From assembly GCA_958510875.1 (NCBI GenBank), contig OY294067.1, positions 247,457,736 to 247,521,735 on the forward strand: a stretch of 64,000 bases of DNA. Direction: 5' to 3'. Below are positions 44,997 through 54,609 of this stretch, piece after piece. Numbering within the stretch: the stretch's first letter is position 1; each line of letters opens with the position of its first letter. Under the pieces are notes generated by a model. It ran no database searches. It worked only from the letters and a program-made list of their open reading frames with translations, and was not told where the DNA came from. The stretch is from Endomychus coccineus (Eukaryota > Arthropoda > Insecta > Coleoptera > Endomychidae). The translations under genes and the position numbers were made by a program.

Positions 44997-46115
44997 ATGT
45001 TAGAAATGGATTTACTGCAAAGTGAGGATGAATTGATGCAATTAACACCACCTGAGATAAGAGACCAGGCGCGAGATGTGGAATTTAACCTTTTACCGGA
45101 AAAATCAAGAACTGCATATGAACTCACATACAGCAGATTCATGGAATATAGACAGAAGAAAAATATAGGATCTTTCTCTGAAAATGTGCTGATTCTCTAT
45201 TTTTCCGATCTTTCAAAGAAAATGAAGCCTTCAACGTTATGGTGTACCTATTCGATGTTGAAAGCTACCCTGAACATAAAAAATAACATTGATTTGGCAA
45301 AATATCAGAAGTTACGGGCTTTTTTGAAACGCCAGTCAGACGGTTTCCATGCAAAAAAATCCCGAGTTTTTCAAAGAGAAGAAATCGAGAAATTTTTATC
45401 AGATGCCCCAGATGAACTGTTTTTGTGTACGAAGGTAGGAATATATTGAAAATGATCTATTATGGATTAAAGAACTAATTTTCAATTTATATTTTAGGTT
45501 TTAATTATTGTTGCAGTCGCTGGGGCCTGTAGATGTGATGAGCTTTTGCAAATGAAAATAGGTGATATAAATGATATGGGCGACAAATTGCTAATTATGC
45601 TACCAAATACTAAGACCAAAAGATCAAGATCTTTTGTAGTAACGGAATATTTAAGGGTTTACAGAAAATATGCAGCCTCCAGACCCTCGAATTTAAATAA
45701 TCGGCGTGTCTTCTATAAATATGCGAACGGTAAAGCACATCATCAATTCATTGGCATTCACAAATTCGGTAAAATGCCAGAAGAAATTGCTACTTTTCTG
45801 GGACTATCCCATGCGAAAGAGTATACCGGGCACTGCTTTCGCAGAACTTCGGCCACGTTGCTGGTGCATTCTGGTGGGGACATAACAATGTTGAAGCAAC
45901 ATGGAGGATGGAAGTCTTCCGCTTTCGCGGAGGGCTATATTGAGGACTCGCTAGCCAATAAGTCGAACATCGGCAATAAAATATTTTCTGGCGTTTCTGG
46001 AGTATCAAGTGTGGATACTAAAGTTGTTAATTTTACTGGAAAGGAGGGAAGTGGACAGAGTTCAATTGTATTAAATAATTGTTCACAATTGACCATAAAT
46101 ATATCTAATAAATGA
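44997..46115 (+). CDS. Crypton-type tyrosine recombinase, intact with one intron
   Basis: Exon 1 is 44997-45434 and exon 2 is 45498-46115, joined across a 63-base intron (GTAGGA...TTTTAG) that removes the only stop and keeps the frame, giving 351 residues. Residues about 30-115 form the helical core-binding domain (EKSRTAYELTYSRFMEYRQ). The catalytic domain has Arg158 in GACRCDELL, Lys in TKTKRSR (about 185-187), His258-x-x-Arg261 in TGHCFRRTSATLL, Trp284 in KQHGGWKSS and the nucleophile Tyr293 in AEGYIEDS, so the full set is present. Such enzymes cut and rejoin DNA at specific sites through a 3'-phosphotyrosine. The start at 44997 is the first ATG in frame after the flanking repeat. This is the only fully open gene with a complete active site in the window. 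Alternatives are a domesticated Crypton-derived host gene or a mobile Crypton. Confidence 0.88.
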
Positions 46116-46256
46116 AAATTTCGTGTTGTAGTTTGTAGTTTTAATGCAATAAAACCAGTTTATTATCATCAGCATCATTTTGAGTTTTCTCAATGTCATT
46201 GTCAATTTTAATAACCAGTTTGATTTAAATTATTACTTGGAAGGTTGCCTAGCAAC

Positions 46257-46312
46257 GAACTTTTTCTGCCTAGGCATTAAAAGTGGACTTTTTCTGCCTA
46301 GGCATTAAAAGT
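46257..46312. repeat. Two tandem 28-bp units with palindromic core
   Basis: Units at 46257-46284 and 46285-46312 differ at one base. Each contains cttttt-ctGCCTAGGCat-taaaag, an imperfect palindrome centred on GCCTAGGC. The motif relates to the left border of the recombinase unit. Confidence 0.9.
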
Positions 46313-46336
46313 ACAACTTCTAAGCCTGCCAAGTGT

Positions 46337-46358
46337 CATTAAAAGGCCGCTTTTAATG
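46337..46358. repeat. Palindrome cattaaaag-gccg-cttttaatg
   Basis: Perfect 9-bp arms around gccg. It shares attaaaag with the preceding 28-bp units, so it belongs to the same cluster to the right of the recombinase. Confidence 0.9.
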
Positions 46359-46369
46359 TCATTTGGAGA

Positions 46370-47420
46370 AAAAATACATTTTTCACTACGTATAGTGAGA
46401 GGAATGGTAATAACGTGAAATTCTGCATTCAAAATATGTTGAGCCTATTAATCATTTGAAGTCCCAAGAATTTATAGTAATCCGTTTATGTAGCGCTATC
46501 TAATCCAATCTAATCTCATCCTCGCCATCATATGTTGTGAGAACTGAAACAACTTTTCAACATATTCCATCAGAGTATATGTTACGGGTTCAGCCTGTGT
46601 CATATAAACTTTTGATGTGCGTGTATCAAAGTTGAAAATATAACCTTCAGTCCTTCTCTTTTTGTCCCCCTATTAGCAACATATCAAACACATGAAACGA
46701 AAGTTTTATTTATGCAAATAAACGTATCTAGAATGTTTCAGATTCCGTTGAACTGTACAACATTGTATTACGAAAACTTCAACGCTTGAATAAATGCAGT
46801 CGAATTAAAAAAATTCTCTTCGCCTTCAACGAAACCTTAAGAATATGAATAATTCCACAATTAAAAAAGTTAACATTGTTGTAAATTTGGAGTATAAGCT
46901 TGATTGAACTTAATTTCTTGTTTCATATTTCATACTAGACACGCGTTTCTCAATTTTTTTACAAACTGAATGCAGGTATGTATGAGGTACAGAAATAATC
47001 AGCAAGAAACTTAATTGAAAACTTTCCAGGAACCGTATAATAAGAAATATTTCAACGGTTGGTAGCTGCGAAGTTTAACTCGTATATTGTACACTTTCAT
47101 AATTTATATGAATTATTAAATCTTAAACTCGAGGAGAAAGCATCGTTACAAATAAAAACCAAAGAATTTATGTAAGATCTTTTTCCTACGTTAAATAACA
47201 ATGGTGCTTCACGTTGCAACATATTATGTGTTAAATTCATACGTTTTATTGCCATATTCCTGCTAATGTCATTAATTGAAGTGATATAATCAGCAAATTA
47301 ACGATTCAAAAGGGAATTACGTAACAAAAAGTTCCATCAGCGATGGATTATTTTGTTCAAATTTTCATTCTACAATATATCGTGAGATAATAATAGTATA
47401 TTCTACAATAGGTTTGAATG
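46370..47420. other. AT-rich stretch, no gene seen
   Basis: No frame, RNA or repeat recognised. Confidence 0.4.
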
Positions 47421-47424
47421 GCTC

Positions 47425-47520
47425 ATATTGCATACGAGCAAAAGTTTTTAGTCCCGAGCCGAAGGCAGAGGCTTCGGTTCGCGAGTGTGAAATACGCAAT
47501 TCAAAACTTGTTAGTAGACT
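47425..47520. repeat. Hairpin centred on ccgaaggcagaggcttcgg
   Basis: CCGAAG-gcagag-CTTCGG type stem (47455-47474) inside a looser inverted region, with gagc on the left and gttcgcgag on the right, in character like the gagcgtagcgaggc palindrome at 44.8 kb. Confidence 0.6.
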
Positions 47521-47616
47521 ATACTTTCACTAACGATATTTTAGAAATTTCATAGAGAAAGTAATTTTTGTTTGATAAAATATTAATAAGTAATTCATTA
47601 TTAAAATATCATTCCA

Positions 47617-47716
47617 ACATACTGTGTAAGAATGTATATTCTATCACTGCTTCTGACCAATCAGAAACGGTTTAGCCGCTATCTAGTGATAGGATAAAAG
47701 TTCTGGCCCAGTATGT
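47617..47716. repeat. 100-bp inverted repeat, actatgt-type ends
   Basis: The left arm acatactgtgtaagaatgta continues to ctatcact, and the right arm agtgataggataaaag ends agtatgt; they are complementary at most positions. The centre holds a second palindrome, ttctgaccaatcagaa. It is probably a small palindromic mobile element. Flanking duplications were not resolved. Confidence 0.75.
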
Positions 47717-47724
47717 CAGAAAGC

Positions 47725-49105
47725 CATATGTTACAATCTAATATTCAATCATAGGATAGATACTTCGTTTTGAGTTATAAATTCAAATAGACGTTGTAGA
47801 ATTGCAGCAGTATATTCTATCTCCCGAATAAAATGGTAAAGTTAATTATTACTAATACTACAATTTTTGATTTGGCAGAGGAAAAGTAATAACATCAAAT
47901 GTAATATCCCATTAAGATTCATATCACAAAATAACTTCAAAATATACATTTTTAATGAATATTTTTCGCAAAAAACAATAAGGGTTACTGTCAGAAATTA
48001 GTAGTATTCATGTTTAATGAGAGGAATGTATCCAACAAGTCCATCACATCTTGGCAGTTTTCTCTTGTCACAGTTCCAGCTGATCGGAATAATTAAGGCT
48101 GATAATCTTTATTCTACACATCAATCTGTTTACTTGCTACAGATTACAAATTGCATTGAATTCTAAAGATCCTCTATTTTTGAATTGAATGAAGGTTTTG
48201 TACTATCTAGTTTTACATTTTGAGCCTATTTATTAGTAATCCTGTAATTCTTGGCTTTCTGTTAATTATAAACATTCCTAGAAGATTTTTAGAGTCTTGA
48301 TGCATCATCTGATGGAAAAATATTTTGAATTGTTTCCGAATCAACAGGCAAGTCTCTGTTCTCAATTCTGTACTTGGAACTTATTTCAGTTCTGATATAT
48401 CTATATTGTTATTAAAAATTTGCAATATCCTTCTTTGTGTGACTTTCACAACCAACGAAATTTTGAGATAGTTCTCTTTTGTTATATGTTTCAAAACTAA
48501 GTCACAATGAAAGATAATTCAAATGAAAGCAAACTTTTATTCAATTTTTTTGTTGTTGCAATATATGAGCAATATCCACCCTAAATAAGGAATAGCAGAC
48601 AACAAATGTTCACTTTCATCAAAGCCGTGTGAAGTTATTTCAATTTATAAAGAAAAATCTTCAATATTACGAAATTCTGGAATCTCACAGTTATCACAAA
48701 ATAAATCGACATTTATAATTCTAAATGTCCTTGATTTTAAAGTTAGAAAACATTGAATTCTTAAACTTCTTCCAAACCTGTCTTTCAATGGATTTGTTTG
48801 GAATAACTATACGTAGTTCAAGAAAAGCTCATTGAATCATAAGAAATTATTTCTAAAATTCCGTGAGCTGTTTGTGATCATGCAGTATGTGTCGTTGTTG
48901 TTAATTTATTCAGAGCCGAAATAAACGTATTTCACCAATTTAATAATTTTTTCAAAAACTTTATATCCGAATCATCCTATAAAATATCTTCGAAATGTTC
49001 CTGGAACATGTCATTCGTTTCCCTTTGATGGTAACATCCTAAGGGTTATGGTGACATTTTGAAGTTACAAATTTGTAAGACAACAATTTATTATGTTATA
49101 GATCT
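47725..49105. other. AT-rich stretch, no gene seen
   Basis: Nothing recognised in either strand. Confidence 0.4.
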
Positions 49106-49109
49106 AATA

Positions 49110-49720
49110 AACTATAAAAGAGTCCACACTGTTACCACTATTGATGAGAAATAATCACCCTTATCCACTGAAAATACTATTAAAGTACTGAATACCTTTC
49201 GGCTCCAAGTAGCTATCATCAAAATGTGCCTGTTCAAATACTATTTGGGATGTAAGAACAAGCTAAAACACCGTTTAGGCAATACCTTTGTTAAAGTTTC
49301 CGATTCCTACAAATCCAGGATTTACCAAATCAGTCGTGTTTAAAATGCTATGTGGGTCAAACTAGAAGGAACATTTGAGAAAAAATAATGGGAAAAATCA
49401 GTGGTATCGAACATATTTTGAATACAGTTCACAGCCTTTCTCAAGGAAGCTTATCACTTTTAAAACACATTACAGACAAATATGTAGGTAATTTACAAGG
49501 AATGCAAATGCATAAACGAAAGAACAATTTATTAAATTCCTATTTATCTCTAGCTGAGGGTAACCCATTGCTAACAATATTATCCCCAAATAGTATTTAA
49601 ATAGGGCACATTTTGATTTATAATTTAGTTTACTCTGATGATGGCTACTTTTTTAGTGGGTGAGGGTGATTATTTCTTATCAATAATGTTATGGTTCATT
49701 CATTTTTTTAGGCATGAAAT
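49110..49720 (+). mobile_element. PLE family B, foldback copy
   Basis: The left end is an inverted family B terminus (gagtccacactgttaccac to ctttcggctccaagtagc, 49120-49225, minus orientation). A plus-strand coding piece follows, and then a direct family B terminus (tactctgatgatggctactt, 49631-49650). The right terminus has lost the GAAA half of the hairpin by a small deletion. Confidence 0.8.
49290..49600 (+). pseudogene. PLE GIY-YIG endonuclease fragment, family B
   Basis: KSRIYQISRV, frameshift, KCYVGQTRRNI-like sequence (49345-49378, encoded in another frame), then from 49388 GKISGIEHILNTVHSLSQGS, LSLLKHITDKYVGNLQGMQM, HKRKNNLLNSYLSLAEGNPL. It matches the 34.7-35.1 kb copy (TEHIPNTAHTITQESSSLLK). 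Only the nuclease end is retained. Confidence 0.8.
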
Positions 49721-49958
49721 GAGGCTATGTTCTTGTCTACCGGGTCAAGGTTGGGATACTACATAAATTGATTTGAGAATGTGAACCCAATTGAATGGAT
49801 AAAATAATATTCTTGAATCACCAACTGGATGAGAATACACTATACTTAACTTGTTACGCTTAGAAAAATTGTTCATTGCTTTGTTTTGGCATATATAATA
49901 CAGAATATTTTGCACACTATTTGATCTCATTTCAAAATAATTGACTGTATAAACATAA

Positions 49959-51695
49959 TTCAATGATGGAAGCCATTACTTTGTGACAATCTATCATATT
50001 GATATAATGAAACAAAACACTTTTATTTCAATTTTTATCACATATACCGGGATATCAAAAATTATCTTGGTCAAGGGTGGTTGTGGAATCTAAAACGTGT
50101 GTCTTACTTTATGTTTGGACCAATTATGTCACTGTCACACTGACATCATCAATAACCTACAAATTTCATACCTATTTATTTCAGTTGTAAAACAATAATG
50201 AACTACAAATTATGAAATGATTATGTGAACTTTGAACCTTTTCAGAGGTCGTGATAGCTACAATCCGGGTCAAAAACTGTTTTGAAATGGTTAATTTTCC
50301 GTAAATCGAATGACCTTCAAGTGAGAAGCCCGCGAGTTAGAAAAGTGCAAACTGGTTGTACCTAATACGGCTTTACGACGACTTTTCGCGTGCCGTTTTC
50401 GCTTCATGTAGTTAGATTTAGTATCGAACCGTGCCAGACGACCCTACTTTTTTCGATAAATGTCCGTTTAATAGGAAAATTTATTTAAAACAGTTTGAGC
50501 TATCCTCAGATCTCAGCTACGTGCGTCTAACGTGTGACGTACCAAAGGAAATTTTCTCGCGACTAGAATATATACGAAGCGGGTGAAAGCTAGCGGCCCA
50601 TCATAGCAGTTTATTACAACTGGAGCCGGTCGCACGGGGCAAAAAACGGCCCCAAATTAACAAGACCGAGGTAAAATGTATTAACTCTAACTTACGCGCA
50701 GCGAGCTCCTCGAGGCATATGTCAAAATGATTTCGTTCGTAGCTAATTACATAGGACGTCTGGCGTTCATGCAATTATGTTTTTAGATAATTCGAACCTC
50801 CTTATTTCGATATTCCACGTGAAAATCCCGGAGTCCAAAGCGCTAAAGACTTCTGAGTGTTACATCATTCGTATAAAATTGCGAAATTTCGCACTTTTAG
50901 AAACTTCAAATTAATTATGACATAATTATTTCAAACGTAAAGTAAGACACACGTTTTAGATTCGACAACCACCCTTGACCAAGATAATTTTTGATATCCC
51001 GGTATTATAGAAAGAAATCGTCACTATAGTTTCGACACCAGCGTGTCATCTTCAAACGATACTAATATGTATGGTTGATGAAATACATTGTTAGAATAGT
51101 ATAATTGAAATTTGATAATGAGGTAGAGTTAATACATATTGTGATATGGAAATTTCAATGCGGAGGTATACTAGGAACGCAGAAGAGTGTGATAACTTTT
51201 ATATCGGTAGATCTGGTCGTAATAAAGATATTAGATATAAGGAAGATTTTTGATCTTCCAGACTTAATAAAACAGATTCATCTTTCTCTAACTTACCTCT
51301 TTTCCAAATTTAGATGAAGTTAAAATTTTACATAACCAGAATAGAGGGTTTAAATCAAACACACTAGAATCAATAGATATTTTCAAAGATACCTGTACTA
51401 CAGCATTCTGTTTGATGTCTTGATGACGTAAAATTTCACATAATCCTCTTGTGCATTCCTGGTATACCTCCACATCAAAATTTCCTTATCACAAGATTAA
51501 CCTTACCTCATTATCCGATTTCTATTATAATATTCTAACAATTTATTTCCCCAACCGGAACCCAACTTCTTACCTGTGTCTTATATTGTGCCATAAATAG
51601 CCCTGATTATTCATATTTTCATACGCTATTATCGTTCGAAGATGACACTCTAGTGTCGAAGCTATAGTAACGGTTTGTTTACATAGTCCTAATAT
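49959..51695 (+). mobile_element. PLE family C, foldback copy 2, interrupted
   Basis: The left inverted terminus starts near 49959 (aattcaatgatggaagcc) and is split at 50046 by a 956-bp TA element that ends at 51002. It resumes at 51003 (ttatagaaagaaatcgtcac) and runs to about 51185. There the plus-strand arm begins with a GIY-YIG fragment (gtgtgataacttttatatcg, i.e. the CDNFYIGRS core) and ends in the family C terminus gaagatgacactctagtgtc-gaagc near 51637-51665. Coding content is minimal. Confidence 0.8.
50047..51002. mobile_element. Non-autonomous TA-target DNA transposon, copy 2
   Basis: The same ends as 39279-40191: ccgggatatcaaaaattatc at 50047 and its complement, ending gatatcccgg at 51002. 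TA is on both sides. It is 43 bases longer than copy 1, mainly through a block tgtgacgtaccaaaggaaat in the middle. The empty site is available in the window: the undisturbed PLE-C copy at about 58995 reads tcacatatattatagaaac, exactly what remains here after removing the element and one TA. Confidence 0.95.
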
Positions 51696-51836
51696 ACCTA
51701 TGTGTGAAAAATTGTTTCAAATTATTATAACGATGATTCGTTATCATTATTTTTGATACATGACAAATATGGACAATCTTCTTTGAATTTCAAATCAACA
51801 CTAACAATCACCACCAACGCTGTAGGCTCCGTCCCA

Positions 51837-51915
51837 CTGACAAGCTCATGAGAAGAGCGGAACAGCTGTCTGTCACTAAAAGACAAATTGTAACTGTCCA
51901 ACCTGGTGAACAAAA
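51837..51915 (+). repeat. Dispersed repeat with gagcggaacagctgtctg motif, copy 2
   Basis: actgacaagctcatgagaag, agcggaacagctgtctgtca, then aaaagacaaattgtaactgt and aacctggtgaac. CTGACAA-GCTC-loop-GAGC-GGAAC is one or two changes from a hammerhead core (CTGATGA, GAAAC). Partner copy at 11660-11900 on the other strand. The minus-strand frame 51725-51946 is a shadow. Confidence 0.5.
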
Positions 51916-51949
51916 ACTTCAACATATATGTATATGACGCCGTCACTTA

Positions 51950-54260
51950 TCTGTTGAGTATCCTTAAAATATTTTCACAAATAGAAATATAATATTTTCG
52001 CTATTCCGAAAGTAACATCTAGAAGAAGTAGTTAACTGTTATTCTTTGGATCTCTTATTTTTATTTCCTCCGTATAAAAAACAGAACCTTTCAGATGAAT
52101 GCTCTGCTCAAATTGGAAGTAATTTTCTTATTGCATTTCTGACGACATTCAAATATGTTTTTGCAGGTATTAAATTTCCCTTCCTAGGTCTGTATTCCTT
52201 ACCCTTTATTCTCTTGTTTTTCAACATTTCTGGCGCATTTGTCAGGATGAAAACTTCCTCGTCCAACCGAAATATTTAATGCAACGTTCTCTGAAATCAG
52301 ACGACGAATCTGAATAAATACAGATAAATTTTCCTGAACTAATATTTGTGCCAATAATTCATCAGATTTCTTATGTTCCACATCCGAATAATTCTAATAC
52401 ATTATGTCGGTGTAGATTTTTTGTTACAAGACATCATAAAATTGAAATAACTGTTGTTCAAAGAATCACACGTGCTGGCATCTAGGGCAGTTGAAATATA
52501 GCATATGGAATACTTTTCATTTTGTTATGAGATTACCGTAATTCCTTATCAATATTTTTCTGAATATTGCAGCTGCATTATAAAACTCGTACTAGTACTA
52601 GTAGCACAAATTAATCAAATATTGGAAGAAAAAAACATAATATAATGATATTAATGCATATATGAAACAACTTTAACTCAATATAGTCCAGAATTTTAAG
52701 GAACTTTTTTGCCCGAATTTTGACAAGTTCTAATTTTGGTATATTCTTATGTGTTCTGACGGGCTTAACACGATGGTGTAGTTTAAATTTGGATTGACCC
52801 TGTGCTCAAAAAACTATGGCCATTTTTTGGACCCAAAATATGTCCATTTTTCGATTTTTTTTTGCGTTTTGAGAGGAAACTATGGGTGTATAAAAAAATG
52901 TTTGAAACCAATGTTGTTGGAAAATGTAATACGCGATTTTTGGCTCTGGACCGAAGTCGATTTGAGGTCTTGAGCACAAGATAGGACCCATTTAGTGTGT
53001 TTTCTAGCACATTGTAAAATTGAGTATATGTCAAGGAGTTTTCGGTATGTTGGTATTCTGTTTCGATGATAGTATTATCATTTTTCTTTTTTTTTGAATT
53101 TTGGTATTTTGACCTACTCCATTTTTGGCGACGAAATCGGCCTTTTCGAAAAATTCATATTTTGCGAATTCCACACGGAATACTTATGTTATCGATCTGA
53201 ATTCATTCGAAGATTTCATTATTCTGCAACCTTATGTCCAAAATTCGAGCGTTTTGGTCTAAAGACCACCAAAAATCCAAATTTTTTGAGGTTGGAAATT
53301 TTTTCCGAAATCCAGATTCTAGGTTCTACTAGAGGTTTTGATAACGAGTTTTGAAGCCTGAGCAGATCGGTTTGGGTCGAGTAGAAGTGGATGTATCTTG
53401 ATAAATGTGTTTGGGCCTATCGACAAAAACCTTGGATCGAATTACAGAGAAATACATCGACTATTTAAGTTTGGAACAGCATACGGCGATTTGTTCATAA
53501 TTCCAAATTATAACGGATTTCATGATAAAAAATAGCGTAGATTTTCATTTAGCGGCAATAAGCGAGCGTCGCCGTCGATACAATAGATTCCGCGCGCGAA
53601 ATTATGGTGTTTTTAATATTTTAAAATGCACCTGAATGCTCATAATCGTTTTGTGTGAATGTGTGAGTGTATGTAAGCGTGTATAGGTTTTTTGATCTTA
53701 AGTATTCTTCATTTTCCTTCTAATATCATGTACAACTCATTTGCATGGGCAGTAATATAGAGTTTATGAATTCATGGATTTAAATTCAAGATTTTTTAAA
53801 CATTGATCGAAGAATGCTTCATAAGGGAGCTACAGACCTCCGGAGGGTAACCCTGATGATCGATTTTTGTGCATAACTTCGAAACAGTTAATATAATATT
53901 ATGAAATTCAAAATGGTCAATGAATATTCCATTCCTCAACTTTAAGAATATTAATTTATATCAGGAACACCTCGAAGTATAGGGGTGAGTAAAAAATACC
54001 CCAACATTTTTGTACGAATTTTTTTCATAATTTTGCATAAACATTTTGAAATGAGGCCTTTTCTTGACTCTGTTTTGTTCCGATAGAACCCACTATTTTC
54101 AAGTAAAATCGATTTTAAAAGTATCTGACTTTCAACTAAGGATGGCGCCACAATATTGACTCAATATTTTCTTCAGAAACCCGAATTCTTCGATATATTA
54201 TTGGATGCTATTTTTTGTGCAGTATTCACCAAATTTAATTTTTATCACGGACGTGCTCAA
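51950..54260. other. Unassigned stretch with poly-T-rich unknown segment
   Basis: No gene recognised. 52780-53520 has unusual phrasing with long T runs and a slightly higher GC content (gtgctcaaaa near 52802 faces ttgagcacaag at 52972, a possible inverted pair), and overlapping frames on both strands with no motif. 53640-53690 is a loose TG-rich simple repeat. Confidence 0.35.
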
Positions 54261-54265
54261 CATGG

Positions 54266-54295
54266 AGAGGGCTTACTATTAGAGGGCTTACTATT
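54266..54295. repeat. 15-bp tandem duplication
   Basis: agagggcttactatt occurs twice head to tail with no mismatch. Confidence 0.95.
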
Positions 54296-54489
54296 TCCGT
54301 CATGTCTTTTAATTGGAAATATATTTCGATAATTTGTGTCCATAACTGAATGTGAACAATGAGATACTCCTTCTGATTATCCGTAGAGCTCACCGTACGC
54401 TGTAAAAAGAGGTCTGAAAGAATTGGTGCAAAATGTGATGAAAACGCGTAAGGGAGAAGGAACAAAATTGGTCTATTCCGTTAAAGTAG

Positions 54490-54605
54490 ATGACGGCATA
54501 TTTGACATTCAGTTAATACTATAAATAAGGAACAATCACCCATAAGAGGGTGATTGTATCTTTTCTACAGTATCATAGTGTATCCACAGTGTAAACTCTT
54601 TTATA
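54490..54605 (+). repeat. PLE family B terminus, minimal inverted copy
   Basis: ggaacaatcacccat faces gagggtgattgtatc, followed by the family B tail tatccacagtgtaaactctt. The two arms have collapsed almost onto each other, leaving only the outer terminal sequence and no hairpin core. Confidence 0.6.
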
Positions 54606-54609
54606 GTAA

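Larger units (their letters stand above)
44756..46358 (+). mobile_element. Tyrosine-recombinase unit bounded by related palindromes
   Basis: One intact recombinase gene sits between a 98-bp imperfect palindrome on the left (44761-44858) and a set of shorter palindromes on the right (46257-46312, 46337-46358). Both sides carry a shared motif in the same orientation: actaggcataaaagc at 44756 and cctaggcattaaaag twice at 46270 and 46298. A 16-base block tgtcattgtcaatttt also repeats directly, just upstream of the start (44970) and after the stop (46193). Integration by a tyrosine recombinase leaves direct repeats of the core site, so these may be the ends of a Crypton-like element. The boundaries are inferred. 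Confidence 0.55.

Noticed and set aside
45790..46008. 72-codon minus-strand frame across the recombinase
   Set aside because: Shadow of the recombinase coding strand.
52783..53354. Cluster of frames on both strands in a T-rich segment
   Set aside because: Mutually overlapping frames without motifs; the possible inverted pair gtgctcaaaa/ttgagcac is too short to call an element.
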